Source of the DNA: Phycisphaerae bacterium
GTDB taxonomy: Bacteria > Planctomycetota > Phycisphaerae > Phycisphaerales > SM1A02
Direction: 5' to 3'
Length of the DNA stretch: 64,000 bases
Assembly (NCBI GenBank): GCA_002711415.1
Contig: PARI01000032.1
Span: 167,150 to 231,149, forward strand
A program made the translations under genes and the position numbers. Of the stretch, positions 44,254 to 53,160 are shown in pieces (positions within the stretch are counted from its first letter, which is position 1; each line of letters starts with the position of its first letter). Below the pieces are notes generated by a model. The model worked only from the letters and a program-made list of their open reading frames with translations. It had not been told where the DNA came from and did not search any database.

Positions 44254-45396
44254 ATGGCCACCAAGAAGTCGACAAGTCGCAAGAGTTCAGGCTCATCGAG
44301 GCAGTCAACCGCGAAGAAGACGATCGGGAAGATCGAGAATCTCGGCAAGCAGGTCGTCAAGAACAGCCTTGCACAGAAGGACCCATTCGTCGATGTGCCC
44401 ACCAGGAGCATCTCCAACACGCAGTTCAACAAGCGCCGCCGCATCCTCGAGATGGGCGGTAACTCCCAGCGAAGGAACCTGTTCAACCTTGGTCAGGCGA
44501 AGAAGTTCATGCAAACGGTCCTCCTCAGCGAGGGGTGCCGGGACCTGATCAAGGCGGACAAGACCCTGAGCCTTCGTGGAATGTTCTACAAGTCGCTTCA
44601 TACGATCGCCGGAACCAACGAGAAGACATTTGGTGACCAGGGTGAGTCTGACACGATTCTCGAGGACCTGGAGGTCACCCTCGACACGCTCCGCGAGGAC
44701 CTGCACGTCTTCGCCAAGAAGCGGGGGACGATGGTCGGCAACATCACCGTGATCGACAACGGTGATCGGATCGACTGCCGCAGGATGGGGACCGGTGGCT
44801 ACGCCATTCCCTCGATCTGCGAGCCGAACGTGCTAAAGTTCGACAAGTGCGAGGCCAAGTTCGTGCTGCACGTCGAGAAGGACACCGTCTGGAGCCGTTT
44901 CAACGAGGACAGGTTCTGGGAGACGCACAACTGCATTCTGACGGAAGGCTCCGGTCAGCCGCCACGGGGGGTCCGCAGGCTGCTGAACCGGCTGCACAAC
45001 GAGCTGAACCTGCCCATCTACTGCCTTCTTGATTGTGACCCATGGGGACACTACATCTACAGCGTCATCAAGCAGGGGTCGATGAACCTCGCCTACGAGA
45101 GTCGTCGCATGGCCGTTCCGGAGGCCAAGTACATCGGGATCCGATCCGATGACTACGAGCGTTGTGATCTGAGTGATGACGTCAAGATCCAGTTGAACGA
45201 TCGTGACATCGAACGTGCGAAGCAGATCGCCAACTACCCCTGGTTCGCCGACCGCAAGGACTGGCAGAAGGAGATCAAGCGACTGCTTTCCAACGGATTC
45301 AAGATGGAGGTTGAATCGCTGATCACCAAGGACATCTCCTATGTCAGCGAGGTCTACGTGCCCGAGCGGCTCAAGAAGAAGGACTTTCTTGACTGA
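44254..45396 (+). CDS. top6A: DNA topoisomerase VI subunit A (Spo11-like)
   Basis: 380 residues. The winged-helix domain carries the catalytic tyrosine Y112 in SLRGMFYKSL, aligned with the second Tyr of the Spo11/Top6A R-x-x-Y-Y motif. The Toprim metal site is E208 (VLHVEKDTV) with D260 and D262 (CLLDCDPWG). This subunit cuts and holds DNA. The first 40 residues are a Lys/Ser-rich extension not needed for the fold. It is co-transcribed with top6B. Its last 26 bases overlap the convergent histidine kinase gene. Confidence 0.94.
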   Translation: MATKKSTSRKSSGSSRQSTAKKTIGKIENLGKQVVKNSLAQKDPFVDVPTRSISNTQFNKRRRILEMGGNSQRRNLFNLGQAKKFMQTVLLSEGCRDLIKADKTLSLRGMFYKSLHTIAGTNEKTFGDQGESDTILEDLEVTLDTLREDLHVFAKKRGTMVGNITVIDNGDRIDCRRMGTGGYAIPSICEPNVLKFDKCEAKFVLHVEKDTVWSRFNEDRFWETHNCILTEGSGQPPRGVRRLLNRLHNELNLPIYCLLDCDPWGHYIYSVIKQGSMNLAYESRRMAVPEAKYIGIRSDDYERCDLSDDVKIQLNDRDIERAKQIANYPWFADRKDWQKEIKRLLSNGFKMEVESLITKDISYVSEVYVPERLKKKDFLD

Positions 45397-46237
45397 CCGA
45401 TCCCCTTGGAAGGTGGATGACGAAATCTGAACCGTGTCCCGGCTTCGAGTGAACCTCCATCCTTCCTCCATGCTCTTCCACGATCCGTCGCATCGTCGGC
45501 AGGCCGAGTCCGCTGCCGCCGACCTTGGTCGAGACGTACGGCAAGAAGATGTTTTCCAGTTCGGATGACTGCATCCCCGGTCCCGTGTCGATCGTGTGAA
45601 TCCTGACCTCGTCCTGGTCGCTCTCCAGGCGGATCATCAGTTCCAATCCGGCGTCATCCGGGCCAGGGGTCGGCTGCTCGTTCATTGCCTCCAGCGCGTT
45701 GATCAACAGGTTGAGCAATGCCTGCTTGAACAGTGGCTTGTCCAGCCAGAGCATGACCGGCTTGTCGGGCAGGTCGACCCTGAACGTGACGCCAGCCACG
45801 TCGCACTGCGGATGGAAGAAGTCGACGAGTTCCTCGATGGCCTGGACGATGTCCTGCCGCTGCTTGTCCAGGCGGACCGAGCCGGCGAACTGGAGGAAGT
45901 CCGTGAGGATCTCCTTCAGTCGGGTTGCTTCCTTGCCGAGTGTGTCAAGCTTCCGCTGGAGCCGGTCCTTGTCCTCGTGCTCCAGGTCCAGGTCATGGAC
46001 CTCCTCCCCGAGCAACTGCGCGTTCAGGACGATGGTCGACAGGGGGTTCTTGATCTCGTGAGCGAGGCCGCTGGTCAGCGTTCCAAGTTCCGCGAGGCGT
46101 TCGGCCGCCTGGGCTCGTCTCTGTGCATCTCTGGTCCGCCTGTTCCGACCGGCCACATAGACCGACATCGCGGCGACACCTGCCATGCAACCAGCGAGGA
46201 GTCCCCCCGCAAGCCATCCCCAGGCATGCTCAATCAC
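45371..46237 (-). CDS. Membrane-anchored sensor histidine kinase, orphan
   Basis: 288 residues. A single N-terminal hydrophobic segment (about 7-30) is followed by a HisKA dimerisation helix with H60 (GLAHEIKNPLSTI) and an HATPase domain with N-box LINALEAMNE, G1 DTGPGM and G2 GSGLGLPTMRRIVEEHGG. There is no PAS, GAF or periplasmic sensor domain, so input must come through the membrane segment or a partner. No response regulator is adjacent. It begins 24 bases after the cold-shock gene on the same strand and converges on top6A with a 26-base overlap. Confidence 0.9.
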   Translation of the reverse strand: MIEHAWGWLAGGLLAGCMAGVAAMSVYVAGRNRRTRDAQRRAQAAERLAELGTLTSGLAHEIKNPLSTIVLNAQLLGEEVHDLDLEHEDKDRLQRKLDTLGKEATRLKEILTDFLQFAGSVRLDKQRQDIVQAIEELVDFFHPQCDVAGVTFRVDLPDKPVMLWLDKPLFKQALLNLLINALEAMNEQPTPGPDDAGLELMIRLESDQDEVRIHTIDTGPGMQSSELENIFLPYVSTKVGGSGLGLPTMRRIVEEHGGRMEVHSKPGHGSDFVIHLPRGSVSQESPSS

Positions 46238-46261
46238 GCTGATCTACCCCTGCTTCAATGC

Positions 46262-46555
46262 TCAGCCGGCATCGGTACCGGAATCACCGCCCATGCTCTC
46301 GGCGACGGGTTCCTTGGTACTTGTCCGAGCGAGTGGGCTGACCTTACTCGCGGCCCATCCCTTCGGCCCCTGCGCGGCGGAATACAACACGGTTTCACCG
46401 TCACGGAGCGTCCGGAATCCCTCCGACTGCTCGATGCTGGTGAAATGCACGAAAATGTCCTGGCCATCAGGTCCAACAAGGAAACCAAAACCCTTGCGAG
46501 GATCAAACCACTTGACCTGGCCTTCGATCTCTTCCAGTCTTTCTTGATCTGTCAT
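46262..46555 (-). CDS. Cold-shock domain protein
   Basis: 97 residues. The CSD covers about residues 9-70 and has both nucleic-acid-binding motifs: KGFGFLVG (RNP1-like) and DIFVHFTS (RNP2). The C-terminal 25 residues are polar and unlike CspA. The start at 46555 (MTDQERLEEIEGQVKWF) follows from the family; an earlier frame would be leader. Its 5' region is long (258 bases to pnp), as is common for cold-shock mRNAs, and forms a CGGGG-AGAG-CCCCG hairpin just before the start region. Confidence 0.9.
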   Translation of the reverse strand: MTDQERLEEIEGQVKWFDPRKGFGFLVGPDGQDIFVHFTSIEQSEGFRTLRDGETVLYSAAQGPKGWAASKVSPLARTSTKEPVAESMGGDSGTDAG

Positions 46556-46757
46556 TTGTGGCTCCACCACGAGTCTTACGGGGCTCTCCCCGCCCTCAGG
46601 TCCATGCTCTATCGAGGATGTGCCCCGACTGAACCTGATCCCCACGAAATCACCATGGATACTGAATCTACCGTTCCACGGCGTTGCATATCCATATTGA
46701 AGCACCGGCTCAGAGTTGGCAAGACCCAGTCTTCAAAATGGCCCTCTCGATATCAAT
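46556..46757 (-). other. Long leader of the cold-shock gene
   Basis: About 200 bases without a gene between the pnp 3' hairpin and the cold-shock ATG. On the minus strand it holds TTGCCA with a weak, badly spaced -10 and a small stem (CGGGG-AGAG-CCCCG) about 35 bases before the start. A temperature-sensing leader is possible but unproven. Confidence 0.35.
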
Positions 46758-46815
46758 AAGCCCATTGGGGCCCGGGGGACCGCCTCGGCGGAACCCCCCT
46801 GGGACCAATCGGCTT
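46758..46815 (-). other. Long imperfect hairpin at the pnp stop codon
   Basis: AAGCC...ATTGG...CCC...GGGGG pairs with CCCCC...GGG...CCAAT...GGCTT around a small inner CCGC-CTCG-GCGG stem, giving about 20 base pairs. The outer arm reaches into the pnp stop codon (46814-46816). No U-run follows on the minus strand, so it may be a decay barrier or processing site rather than an intrinsic terminator. Confidence 0.6.
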
Positions 46816-48991
46816 AATTGCTGTTTTCACCTTCACTTGTGTCCGAAGACCCCTCGGCCGCCTCCGTGAGAAGGGCCTTGCGTGAAAGCTTGATCCGGCC
46901 ATTCTCATCAACGTTGATGACCTTGACCTTGATCGAATCACCGACCTTGACCTCGTCGGCCACGTTCTTGACGAACCCGGCAGCCAACTCTGAGATGTGG
47001 CACATCCCATCGGTTCCAGGCACCAGTTCGATGAAGGCACCGAAGTCCTTGACGGACACGACCTTCCCATCGTAGATGCTGCCGACCTTGATCTCGGCAC
47101 CCAGCGCCTCGACCTCGGACTTGGCCTGCTCGGCTGCGGCGGCGTCGTTGCATCCGATGTACACGGTGCCGTCCTCCTCGACATCGATGCTCGCACCGGT
47201 TCGTTCCTGGAGGCTTCGGATCGTCTTTCCGCCCGGGCCGATCAGCTTGCCGATCTTGTCCGGGTCGATCATGACCGTGATGATTCTCGGGGCGTGCATC
47301 GAGATGTCATCGCGTGGTGCGGGGATCGTCGCTTCCATGGCCTCGATCAGCTCCAGTCGGCCCTTCCTGGCCTGCTGGAAGATCGTCGCGATCTCATCGA
47401 TCGAGAGGCCGCGAGCCTTCAGGTCCAGTTGGATTCCCGTGATGCCTTCACGGGTGCCCGACACCTTGAAGTCCATCTCGCCGAAGAAGTCCTCTTCGCC
47501 GATGATGTCGGTGACATGGGTGACGCTGCCATCGTCCGCGGTGAAGCGGCCTACGGAGATGCCGGCACACGTGTTCTTGATGGGAACGCCGGCATCCATG
47601 AGTGCGAGGCACCCACCACAGACCGATGCCATGCTGGACGAGCCATTGCTCTCGGTGATGTCACTGACGAGTCGGACCGTGTAAGGAAACTCATCGCTGG
47701 ACGGCAGGATTCCCAGGAGGGACCGTTCAGCGAGGGCGCCGTGGCCGATTTCGCGTCGTCCCGGGCCCATGATCCGGCCCGCCTCACCCACAGAGAAGGG
47801 CGGGAAGTTGTAGTGCAGATAGAACTTCTTCGCGTACTCAGGCATGAGCCCGTCGACGATCTGCTCGTCCTTGATCGTGCCGAGCGTGCAAGAGACCAGT
47901 GACTGGGTCTCTCCACGCTGGAACAACGCGGAGCCGTGCGTTCTCGGGAGAAGACCGACTTCCATCTCCAGCGGTCGGATCTGGGTCGAAGACCGCCCAT
48001 CCGCACGCTGCTGGTTCTCGGCCACGAGCATGTGAGCAGTCTTCTTCTCCAGCTTCCTGAACGCTTCCTTCGCCTGCCTCTGGCGCTTCTCGGCTGCCAT
48101 GTGCTCGGAGTAGGGGACGCCCTCGGGAATGGAGAAGTGCTCGTTGAGCATGCGATCGCACATTGCCGAGATGGTGTCGTTGCGTTCCTGCTTGCCGTGA
48201 ATCTTCCTGGCAGCAATCATCTCATCGCCGACAAGTTCCTTGACCTGCTTGCAGATCTCCTCGGGCGGAAGGGTGAGTTCGCCCGGGTTCGGTGCTGGCG
48301 CGTTGCATGCGGTGCGCAGTTCATTGATCAGTTCGATCAGGGGCTTGATGCCCTCCTCGTAACCAAACTCGATCGCCTGGACCATGGTGTCCTCGTCGAT
48401 CTCGGCGGCACCGACCTCGATCATGTTGATTCCGTCGACATGACCCGACACGACCAGGTCGATGTCGGAGTAGTCCAACTGGGCCTGTGTCGGGTTCAGG
48501 ACGAACCTGTCGCCGTCATCGGTCTGGATCCGGCCCACACGAACGGTCGCGATGGGGCCCTCGAACGGTGCGTCCGTGATCGAGAGCGCCGCGGATGCGG
48601 CTGTGCAGGCGACGACGTCAGCGTCATTCTGGCCGTCGTGGCTCATGACCCACGCCTGCATCTGGATCTCGTCGACGAATCCATCAGGGAACAGGGGTCG
48701 CATCGGGCGATCCATCATCCTCATGGTGAGGATCTCCTTCTCGCTCGGTGGTCCTTCCCGCTTCTTGAAGCCACCGGGGAACTTGCCTGCGGCGGCGGTT
48801 CGCTCACGGTAGTCACACTGCATGGGGAAGAAGTCGATTCCAGGCCTCGGGTCTGCACGCATGCAGGTCGCCATGACCGTCGTCTCTCCGTACGTCGCCA
48901 TCACGGCGGAACTGGCAAGCTTCGCGACCTTGCCGGTCTCGAGCCTGAAGATGCGGCCGCCGATTTCTCTTTCTACTGTCGTTGCTGGCAT
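46814..48991 (-). CDS. pnp: Polyribonucleotide nucleotidyltransferase
   Basis: PNPase degrades RNA 3' to 5' with phosphate as acceptor and is part of the degradosome. The 725-residue product has both RNase PH domains, the linker helical domain, a KH domain (about 570-625, IGKLIGPGGKTIRSLQE) and an S1 domain (about 640-700, GSIYDGKVVSVKDFGAFIEL). The start at 48991 (MPATTVEREIGG) has AGGAG 11 bases upstream. It follows rpsO, the standard bacterial arrangement. A long hairpin covers its stop codon. Confidence 0.96.
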   Translation of the reverse strand: MPATTVEREIGGRIFRLETGKVAKLASSAVMATYGETTVMATCMRADPRPGIDFFPMQCDYRERTAAAGKFPGGFKKREGPPSEKEILTMRMMDRPMRPLFPDGFVDEIQMQAWVMSHDGQNDADVVACTAASAALSITDAPFEGPIATVRVGRIQTDDGDRFVLNPTQAQLDYSDIDLVVSGHVDGINMIEVGAAEIDEDTMVQAIEFGYEEGIKPLIELINELRTACNAPAPNPGELTLPPEEICKQVKELVGDEMIAARKIHGKQERNDTISAMCDRMLNEHFSIPEGVPYSEHMAAEKRQRQAKEAFRKLEKKTAHMLVAENQQRADGRSSTQIRPLEMEVGLLPRTHGSALFQRGETQSLVSCTLGTIKDEQIVDGLMPEYAKKFYLHYNFPPFSVGEAGRIMGPGRREIGHGALAERSLLGILPSSDEFPYTVRLVSDITESNGSSSMASVCGGCLALMDAGVPIKNTCAGISVGRFTADDGSVTHVTDIIGEEDFFGEMDFKVSGTREGITGIQLDLKARGLSIDEIATIFQQARKGRLELIEAMEATIPAPRDDISMHAPRIITVMIDPDKIGKLIGPGGKTIRSLQERTGASIDVEEDGTVYIGCNDAAAAEQAKSEVEALGAEIKVGSIYDGKVVSVKDFGAFIELVPGTDGMCHISELAAGFVKNVADEVKVGDSIKVKVINVDENGRIKLSRKALLTEAAEGSSDTSEGENSN

Positions 48992-49151
48992 GTGCTGTTT
49001 ACTCCTTGTCTCGGTTTGTCCCGTACCGGACATGTCTGCTGCCAAATCCGGACCCGCTTGCAGTTGGGATGTGCTCGAGAGCGGGCTCACGTGGAACCCT
49101 GAACTCCGGCGACATCCGGCGGCAACGCGAGGTGCCCGGTCATGGAATGTC

Positions 49152-49421
49152 TTACTTTCTCAGCCCGAGCTTCTTGATCAGCTCCAGGTACGATTCACGG
49201 TTGGTGGATGCAAGGTACTTCAGGAGTCGATTCCTGCGTCCAACCATGAGCAGAAGCCCTCGCCGTGAGGCGTGGTCCTTCTTGTTGCTCTTGAAGTGTT
49301 CCTGGAGCGCCGTGATGCGCTCGGTGAGCAGGGCGATCTGCACCTCGGGAGAACCGCTGTCGCCTTCGTGGCGGCGGTACGTTCCGATCAGTTCTGTCCT
49401 GCGTTCTGCAGCGATTGTCAT
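49152..49421 (-). CDS. rpsO: Ribosomal protein S15
   Basis: 89 residues, the standard S15 length. [17 protein letters not shown] and [21 protein letters not shown] are diagnostic. S15 binds 16S rRNA helices at the three-way junction of the central domain. The gene has its own well-formed promoter with a 67-base leader, where S15 autoregulation often acts, and leads into pnp 160 bases downstream. The start is set by homology; the upstream GAAAG is a weak ribosome site. Confidence 0.97.
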   Translation of the reverse strand: MTIAAERRTELIGTYRRHEGDSGSPEVQIALLTERITALQEHFKSNKKDHASRRGLLLMVGRRNRLLKYLASTNRESYLELIKKLGLRK

Positions 49422-49494
49422 GTCTTGCTTTCTTTCGTCCCCACCATGGGGACGTCCTTCTGTTTCTTTCGGTTCGAGTGTTTCCAGACCGGGA

Positions 49495-49523
49495 AGTGTA
49501 CCAAATGCCCTATTCCTCGCCAA
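49495..49523 (-). promoter_or_regulatory. Sigma-70-type promoter of rpsO
   Basis: On the minus strand TTGGCG (49518-49523) and TACACT (49495-49500) are separated by exactly 17 bases. Transcription would start near 49488, 67 bases before the rpsO ATG. It is the best-spaced promoter in the window. Confidence 0.65.
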
Positions 49524-49572
49524 GTAAGTCGGCTGGCTCACCCTGAATCCCCGGCCAGGGGCCATGATCCGG

Positions 49573-49578
49573 TATATT
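49573..49578 (+). promoter_or_regulatory. -10 hexamer TATATT of the carboxylase gene
   Basis: TATATT ends 16 bases before the ATG at 49595, leaving a leader of about nine bases with GGGGTGA close to the start. The -35 is not clear. Confidence 0.4.
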
Positions 49579-49594
49579 CCCCCGGGGTGACACC

Positions 49595-51253
49595 ATGAGC
49601 AACGATTCCAATACCCAGGACGACATGCCCGCCAGCCTCGAGGAGGTGGCCTCCGAATTCCAGGACCTGGCGGCCGGTATCGAGGCCGGTGGGGGGCCTC
49701 GCGGTATCGAGAGGCAGCATCGTCACGGCCGCCTGACGGCCAGGGAGCGGCTCAAGGCCCTGTTCGACGTGGACAGCAGGGTCATGGAGTGCGGGCTGCT
49801 CTATGCCTGGAACATGTACCGGGAATTCGGCGGCGCTCCTTCCGCAGGCGTGATCACCGCGATCGGAAACGTTTCCGGGAAACCGGCAATGGTGATCGCC
49901 AACGATGCGACCGTGAAGGCCGGAGCGTTCTTCCCGATGACATGCAAGAAGATCATCCGTGCCCAGGAGATCGCCCACCGTGCACGGCTTCCACTGATCT
50001 ACCTCGTGGACTCGGCCGGCGTATTCCTGCCGCTGCAGGAGGACGTGTTTCCCGATACGGATGACTTCGGCAGGATCTTTCGAAACAACGCCGTGATCTC
50101 GGCCGACGGCATCACCCAGCTTGCGGCGATCATGGGCAACTGTGTCGCGGGTGAAGGCTACCTGCCCGTGCTGTGTGACACGCTGCTGATGACCGAGGGA
50201 AGCGGCCTCTATCTGGCCGGCCCTGCCCTTGTCCAGGCGGCCATCGGGCAGCAGGTGGATTCGGAGGAACTCGGTGGGGCCCAGATGCATGCACAGATCT
50301 CGGGCACGATCGACTTCCGGGAACCCGATGACGATGCCTGCATCAACAGGATTCAGCGACTGATGCTGGCCGACGAGGCCGCGTCAACGAGCCCTGTTCC
50401 TCCGTTCGCCCCCGAGAAACCCGCGGTCGACCAGTCCGAGGTGCTCGACATCTTCAAGCTCGATCCGAGCCAGCAGTACGACACGCGTGACCTCCTCGCC
50501 TGCATTCTCGATCGAGACAGCATCGATGAATACAGGGCCGAGTACGGTACCAGCCTCGTGTGCGCCTACGCACGGATCGGCGGCTGGCCGTGCGGAATCG
50601 TGGCGAACCAGCGCCGAACGACGCAGAAGCAGATGCCCGGTGGTCGTCTCGGCCCTACCCACGCCACGAACATGCCGGGCGTCATCTACGACGATTCGGC
50701 CGACAAGGCCGCTCGATTCATACTCGACTGCAACCAGAAGCGAATCCCCATCATCTTCATGCATGACACCACCGGCTTCATGGTCGGGAGGGACAGCGAG
50801 CAGGGAGGCATCATTCGAGCCGGGGCGAAGCTGGTCAATGCCATGAGCAACTGCATCGTTCCGAAGATCTCGCTCATACTCGGCTCCTCCTATGGTGCCG
50901 GCAACTACGCGATGTGCGGACGGGCCTTCGATCCTCTCTTCACGTTCGCGTGGCCCGGAAGTCGCTGCGCAGTGATGGGCGCATCGCAGGCGGCCAGCAC
51001 GCTGCTGCAGATCGATCTTGCGGCTCGTGAACGCAAGGGTGAGCAGGTCGACGAGCAGGAGCGACAGGACATGCTCGAGGCGATCGCAAGCAGCTACAGC
51101 GAGCAGCAGGACATCAGGTATGGTGCCGCCAGGGGATGGGTGGACCGCATCATCGACCCGGTGCAGACTGCTCAGGAACTTGCCATGGCGCTTCAGGTGG
51201 CCTCGATGGCACCATCGGATCGTCCCCTCAAGACCGGCGTCATCCAGACCTGA
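49595..51253 (+). CDS. Acyl-CoA carboxylase carboxyltransferase (beta) subunit
   Basis: 552 residues of the acyl-CoA carboxylase beta family, which transfers carboxyl from biotin to an acyl-CoA. Both crotonase-type halves are present: [32 protein letters not shown] and [23 protein letters not shown] in the first, then [19 protein letters not shown] and [22 protein letters not shown] in the second. These resemble methylcrotonyl-CoA carboxylase beta more than propionyl. In the first oxyanion-hole region the usual AGGAY reads AGEGY. No biotin carboxylase subunit is adjacent. The substrate is not determined. rdgB follows after three bases. Confidence 0.88.
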   Translation: MSNDSNTQDDMPASLEEVASEFQDLAAGIEAGGGPRGIERQHRHGRLTARERLKALFDVDSRVMECGLLYAWNMYREFGGAPSAGVITAIGNVSGKPAMVIANDATVKAGAFFPMTCKKIIRAQEIAHRARLPLIYLVDSAGVFLPLQEDVFPDTDDFGRIFRNNAVISADGITQLAAIMGNCVAGEGYLPVLCDTLLMTEGSGLYLAGPALVQAAIGQQVDSEELGGAQMHAQISGTIDFREPDDDACINRIQRLMLADEAASTSPVPPFAPEKPAVDQSEVLDIFKLDPSQQYDTRDLLACILDRDSIDEYRAEYGTSLVCAYARIGGWPCGIVANQRRTTQKQMPGGRLGPTHATNMPGVIYDDSADKAARFILDCNQKRIPIIFMHDTTGFMVGRDSEQGGIIRAGAKLVNAMSNCIVPKISLILGSSYGAGNYAMCGRAFDPLFTFAWPGSRCAVMGASQAASTLLQIDLAARERKGEQVDEQERQDMLEAIASSYSEQQDIRYGAARGWVDRIIDPVQTAQELAMALQVASMAPSDRPLKTGVIQT

Positions 51254-51256
51254 GCC

Positions 51257-51883
51257 ATGGAACTTCTCATCGCGACAAGCAACGAGCACAAGCTCCGGGA
51301 GATCGGCGAGGTACTCTCCGGTTTCGAGATCGTCGTGAAGGGCCTGGGTTCGATCAACGGCTCGATACCCGAACCCGTCGAAGACGGCGCGACCTTCCAG
51401 GAGAATGCGAGGATCAAGGCGAGGGAGTATGCGCGGGCCACGGAGCTGAGGTGTCTCGCCGACGATTCAGGACTCGAGGTCGATGCCCTTGATGGCGCTC
51501 CTGGCATCTATTCCGCACGGTACGCCGGCAAGGGTGAGACCCGCCAGGAGCGAGATGAGGCCAACAACAGGAAGCTGCTTGAGCAGCTGCAGGGGGTGCC
51601 CCAATCGGAGCGGACCGCCCGATTCGTGTGCGCACTGTGCCTATGCGAACCCGATGGCACGATCCTGCACGAGACCCGGGGCGAGTTCCCCGGAATGATC
51701 ATCGACACCCCCCGTGGATCCAACGGCTTCGGCTACGACCCGTTGCTGTACGTTCCCGAAATGGGCGTGACCAGTGCCGAGCTGGAACCCGAGGCCAAGA
51801 ATGAAATCAGCCACAGGGGCCGTGCACTGCAACAGCTCGTGGCCTGGTTCAACAGCGATGCCCCCTCGTGGAAGGTGCCATGA
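51257..51883 (+). CDS. rdgB: Non-canonical purine NTP pyrophosphatase (RdgB/HAM1)
   Basis: RdgB removes ITP, XTP and similar damaged nucleotides. The 208-residue protein starts ELLIATSNEHKLREIGEVL (the S/T-x-N-x-x-K site), has ADDSGLEVDALDGAPGIYSARYAG with the catalytic aspartate, and ends with GFGYDPLLYVPEMGVTSAEL and ISHRGRAL. All family blocks are intact. The gene is coupled to the carboxylase before it and its stop overlaps the next start (ATGA). Confidence 0.95.
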   Translation: MELLIATSNEHKLREIGEVLSGFEIVVKGLGSINGSIPEPVEDGATFQENARIKAREYARATELRCLADDSGLEVDALDGAPGIYSARYAGKGETRQERDEANNRKLLEQLQGVPQSERTARFVCALCLCEPDGTILHETRGEFPGMIIDTPRGSNGFGYDPLLYVPEMGVTSAELEPEAKNEISHRGRALQQLVAWFNSDAPSWKVP

Positions 51884-53160
51884 GCGATTCCTCCGCATCG
51901 CTGCCCGTCATCTCGCTCCCGTTGAAGCAGCAGCACTACAGTTGTCATGCCTGCGGCAACTGCTGCAGGGACTTCACGGTCCAGTTGAACAAGGATGACC
52001 TGGAGAAGATCTCAGGGCAGGACTGGGTCAGCAGGATCGGCCAGGAGGTCACGACCGTGTTCAGGGGCGTTCACTACCTCCGCCAGAAGGAGGATGGGGC
52101 ATGCATCTTCTGGATGGATGACGGGCGGTGTCGAATCCATGCAGAGCATGGGTACGAGGCCAAGCCCATCGCATGCCAGCTGTTTCCATTCGCGCTGGTG
52201 CCGGAGGATGGTCGCATCCAGTCCGGGATCAGCTTCGCATGCCAGAGCGTCCTTGAAAACAAGGGCGACACGATGTCCAGTCACCTCTCCGAACTTCGGC
52301 GGATGGTTCGCTCGGTTCCGGACTGCCAGGGTGGAGCGCCGCTTCCGTACATCGAGAACAGGACGCGTGCACAGCCTCGTGAGCTCAAGAGCCTACGGGG
52401 CCAACTGGATCGATGGATGGCCCAGTCCGCTCATCCACTGCACACAAGACTTGATGGGCTGGCATGGTTCGCATCTAGTCTCGGAAGGGCCAAGATCCAC
52501 CGGGTACGGGACAACCGGTTTGACGAGCTCCTGGAACTCCTGTTCGGAGTCCTGCCCGGCGAGCTTGAACTTCTGCCCATCGATGATGCCAGTGCAAGGC
52601 AGGCTTCGATGATGCGACAGGCCGCCTTCGCACGAATCGAGGATCCGAAGTTCAACACCGCGATCGCCAGGGGCCGGTTGCGCACCACGTTCGACCAACT
52701 CATGCGGAGCCGACGATTCGCCAAGGGCAGTGGGGCCATCCCGATACAGGCGGTGGACTGGCCTACGGTCCACTTCGATCAGGTCGACAAGGTCCGGTCG
52801 CTGGGGGATTCCAGCGATGCGGAATCCATCGACGAACTGATGACCCGGTACATCCGCGCCACGGTCCTGGGCAACCGAGCCTGGGGTGCCGGCTATTACG
52901 GATGGCCGGTTGACAGGGGTCTCCAGGCACTCGTCCTGAACGTCGCGGTGACCGGTTGGTTGGCACGGGTACACGCGGCCGCCCACGGCCGCGAAGAGGT
53001 GCTTCTTGAGGATGCCCGGGCGGCCCTTGGCAGGGTGGATCGGACCTCCGGACGTGCGAGATGGCTTGGCTCGTCTGCCGAGCGATTGAGGGCCCAGTAT
53101 CTCCAGGAGGATGACGGGTTCAGGCGCATCGTCTCCCTGAACTACCTGCCGTCGGACTGA
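51880..53160 (+). CDS. YkgJ-type cysteine-cluster protein with long C-terminal extension
   Basis: 426 residues. The first 120 form a zinc/iron-chelating YkgJ (CxxCxxCC) domain: HACGNCCRDF, then CRIHAEHGYEAKPIACQLFPFAL and a later Cys, the usual cluster-binding pattern with K-P-x-x-C. The remaining 300 residues are helical, with no recognised domain, and contain the LRTTFDQLMRSRRF and AREEVLLEDARAAL helices. The ATG at 51880 overlaps the rdgB stop as ATGA. The last 19 bases overlap the convergent flippase gene. Function unknown. Confidence 0.78.
   Translation: MSDSSASLPVISLPLKQQHYSCHACGNCCRDFTVQLNKDDLEKISGQDWVSRIGQEVTTVFRGVHYLRQKEDGACIFWMDDGRCRIHAEHGYEAKPIACQLFPFALVPEDGRIQSGISFACQSVLENKGDTMSSHLSELRRMVRSVPDCQGGAPLPYIENRTRAQPRELKSLRGQLDRWMAQSAHPLHTRLDGLAWFASSLGRAKIHRVRDNRFDELLELLFGVLPGELELLPIDDASARQASMMRQAAFARIEDPKFNTAIARGRLRTTFDQLMRSRRFAKGSGAIPIQAVDWPTVHFDQVDKVRSLGDSSDAESIDELMTRYIRATVLGNRAWGAGYYGWPVDRGLQALVLNVAVTGWLARVHAAAHGREEVLLEDARAALGRVDRTSGRARWLGSSAERLRAQYLQEDDGFRRIVSLNYLPSD

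Noticed and set aside
45596..46759. 387-residue plus-strand frame opposite the histidine kinase and cold-shock genes
   Set aside because: Shadow of two genes with intact motifs; no ribosome site or promoter.
47936..49102. 388-residue plus-strand frame opposite pnp
   Set aside because: It is the complement of a highly conserved gene and has no recognisable motif or signal.
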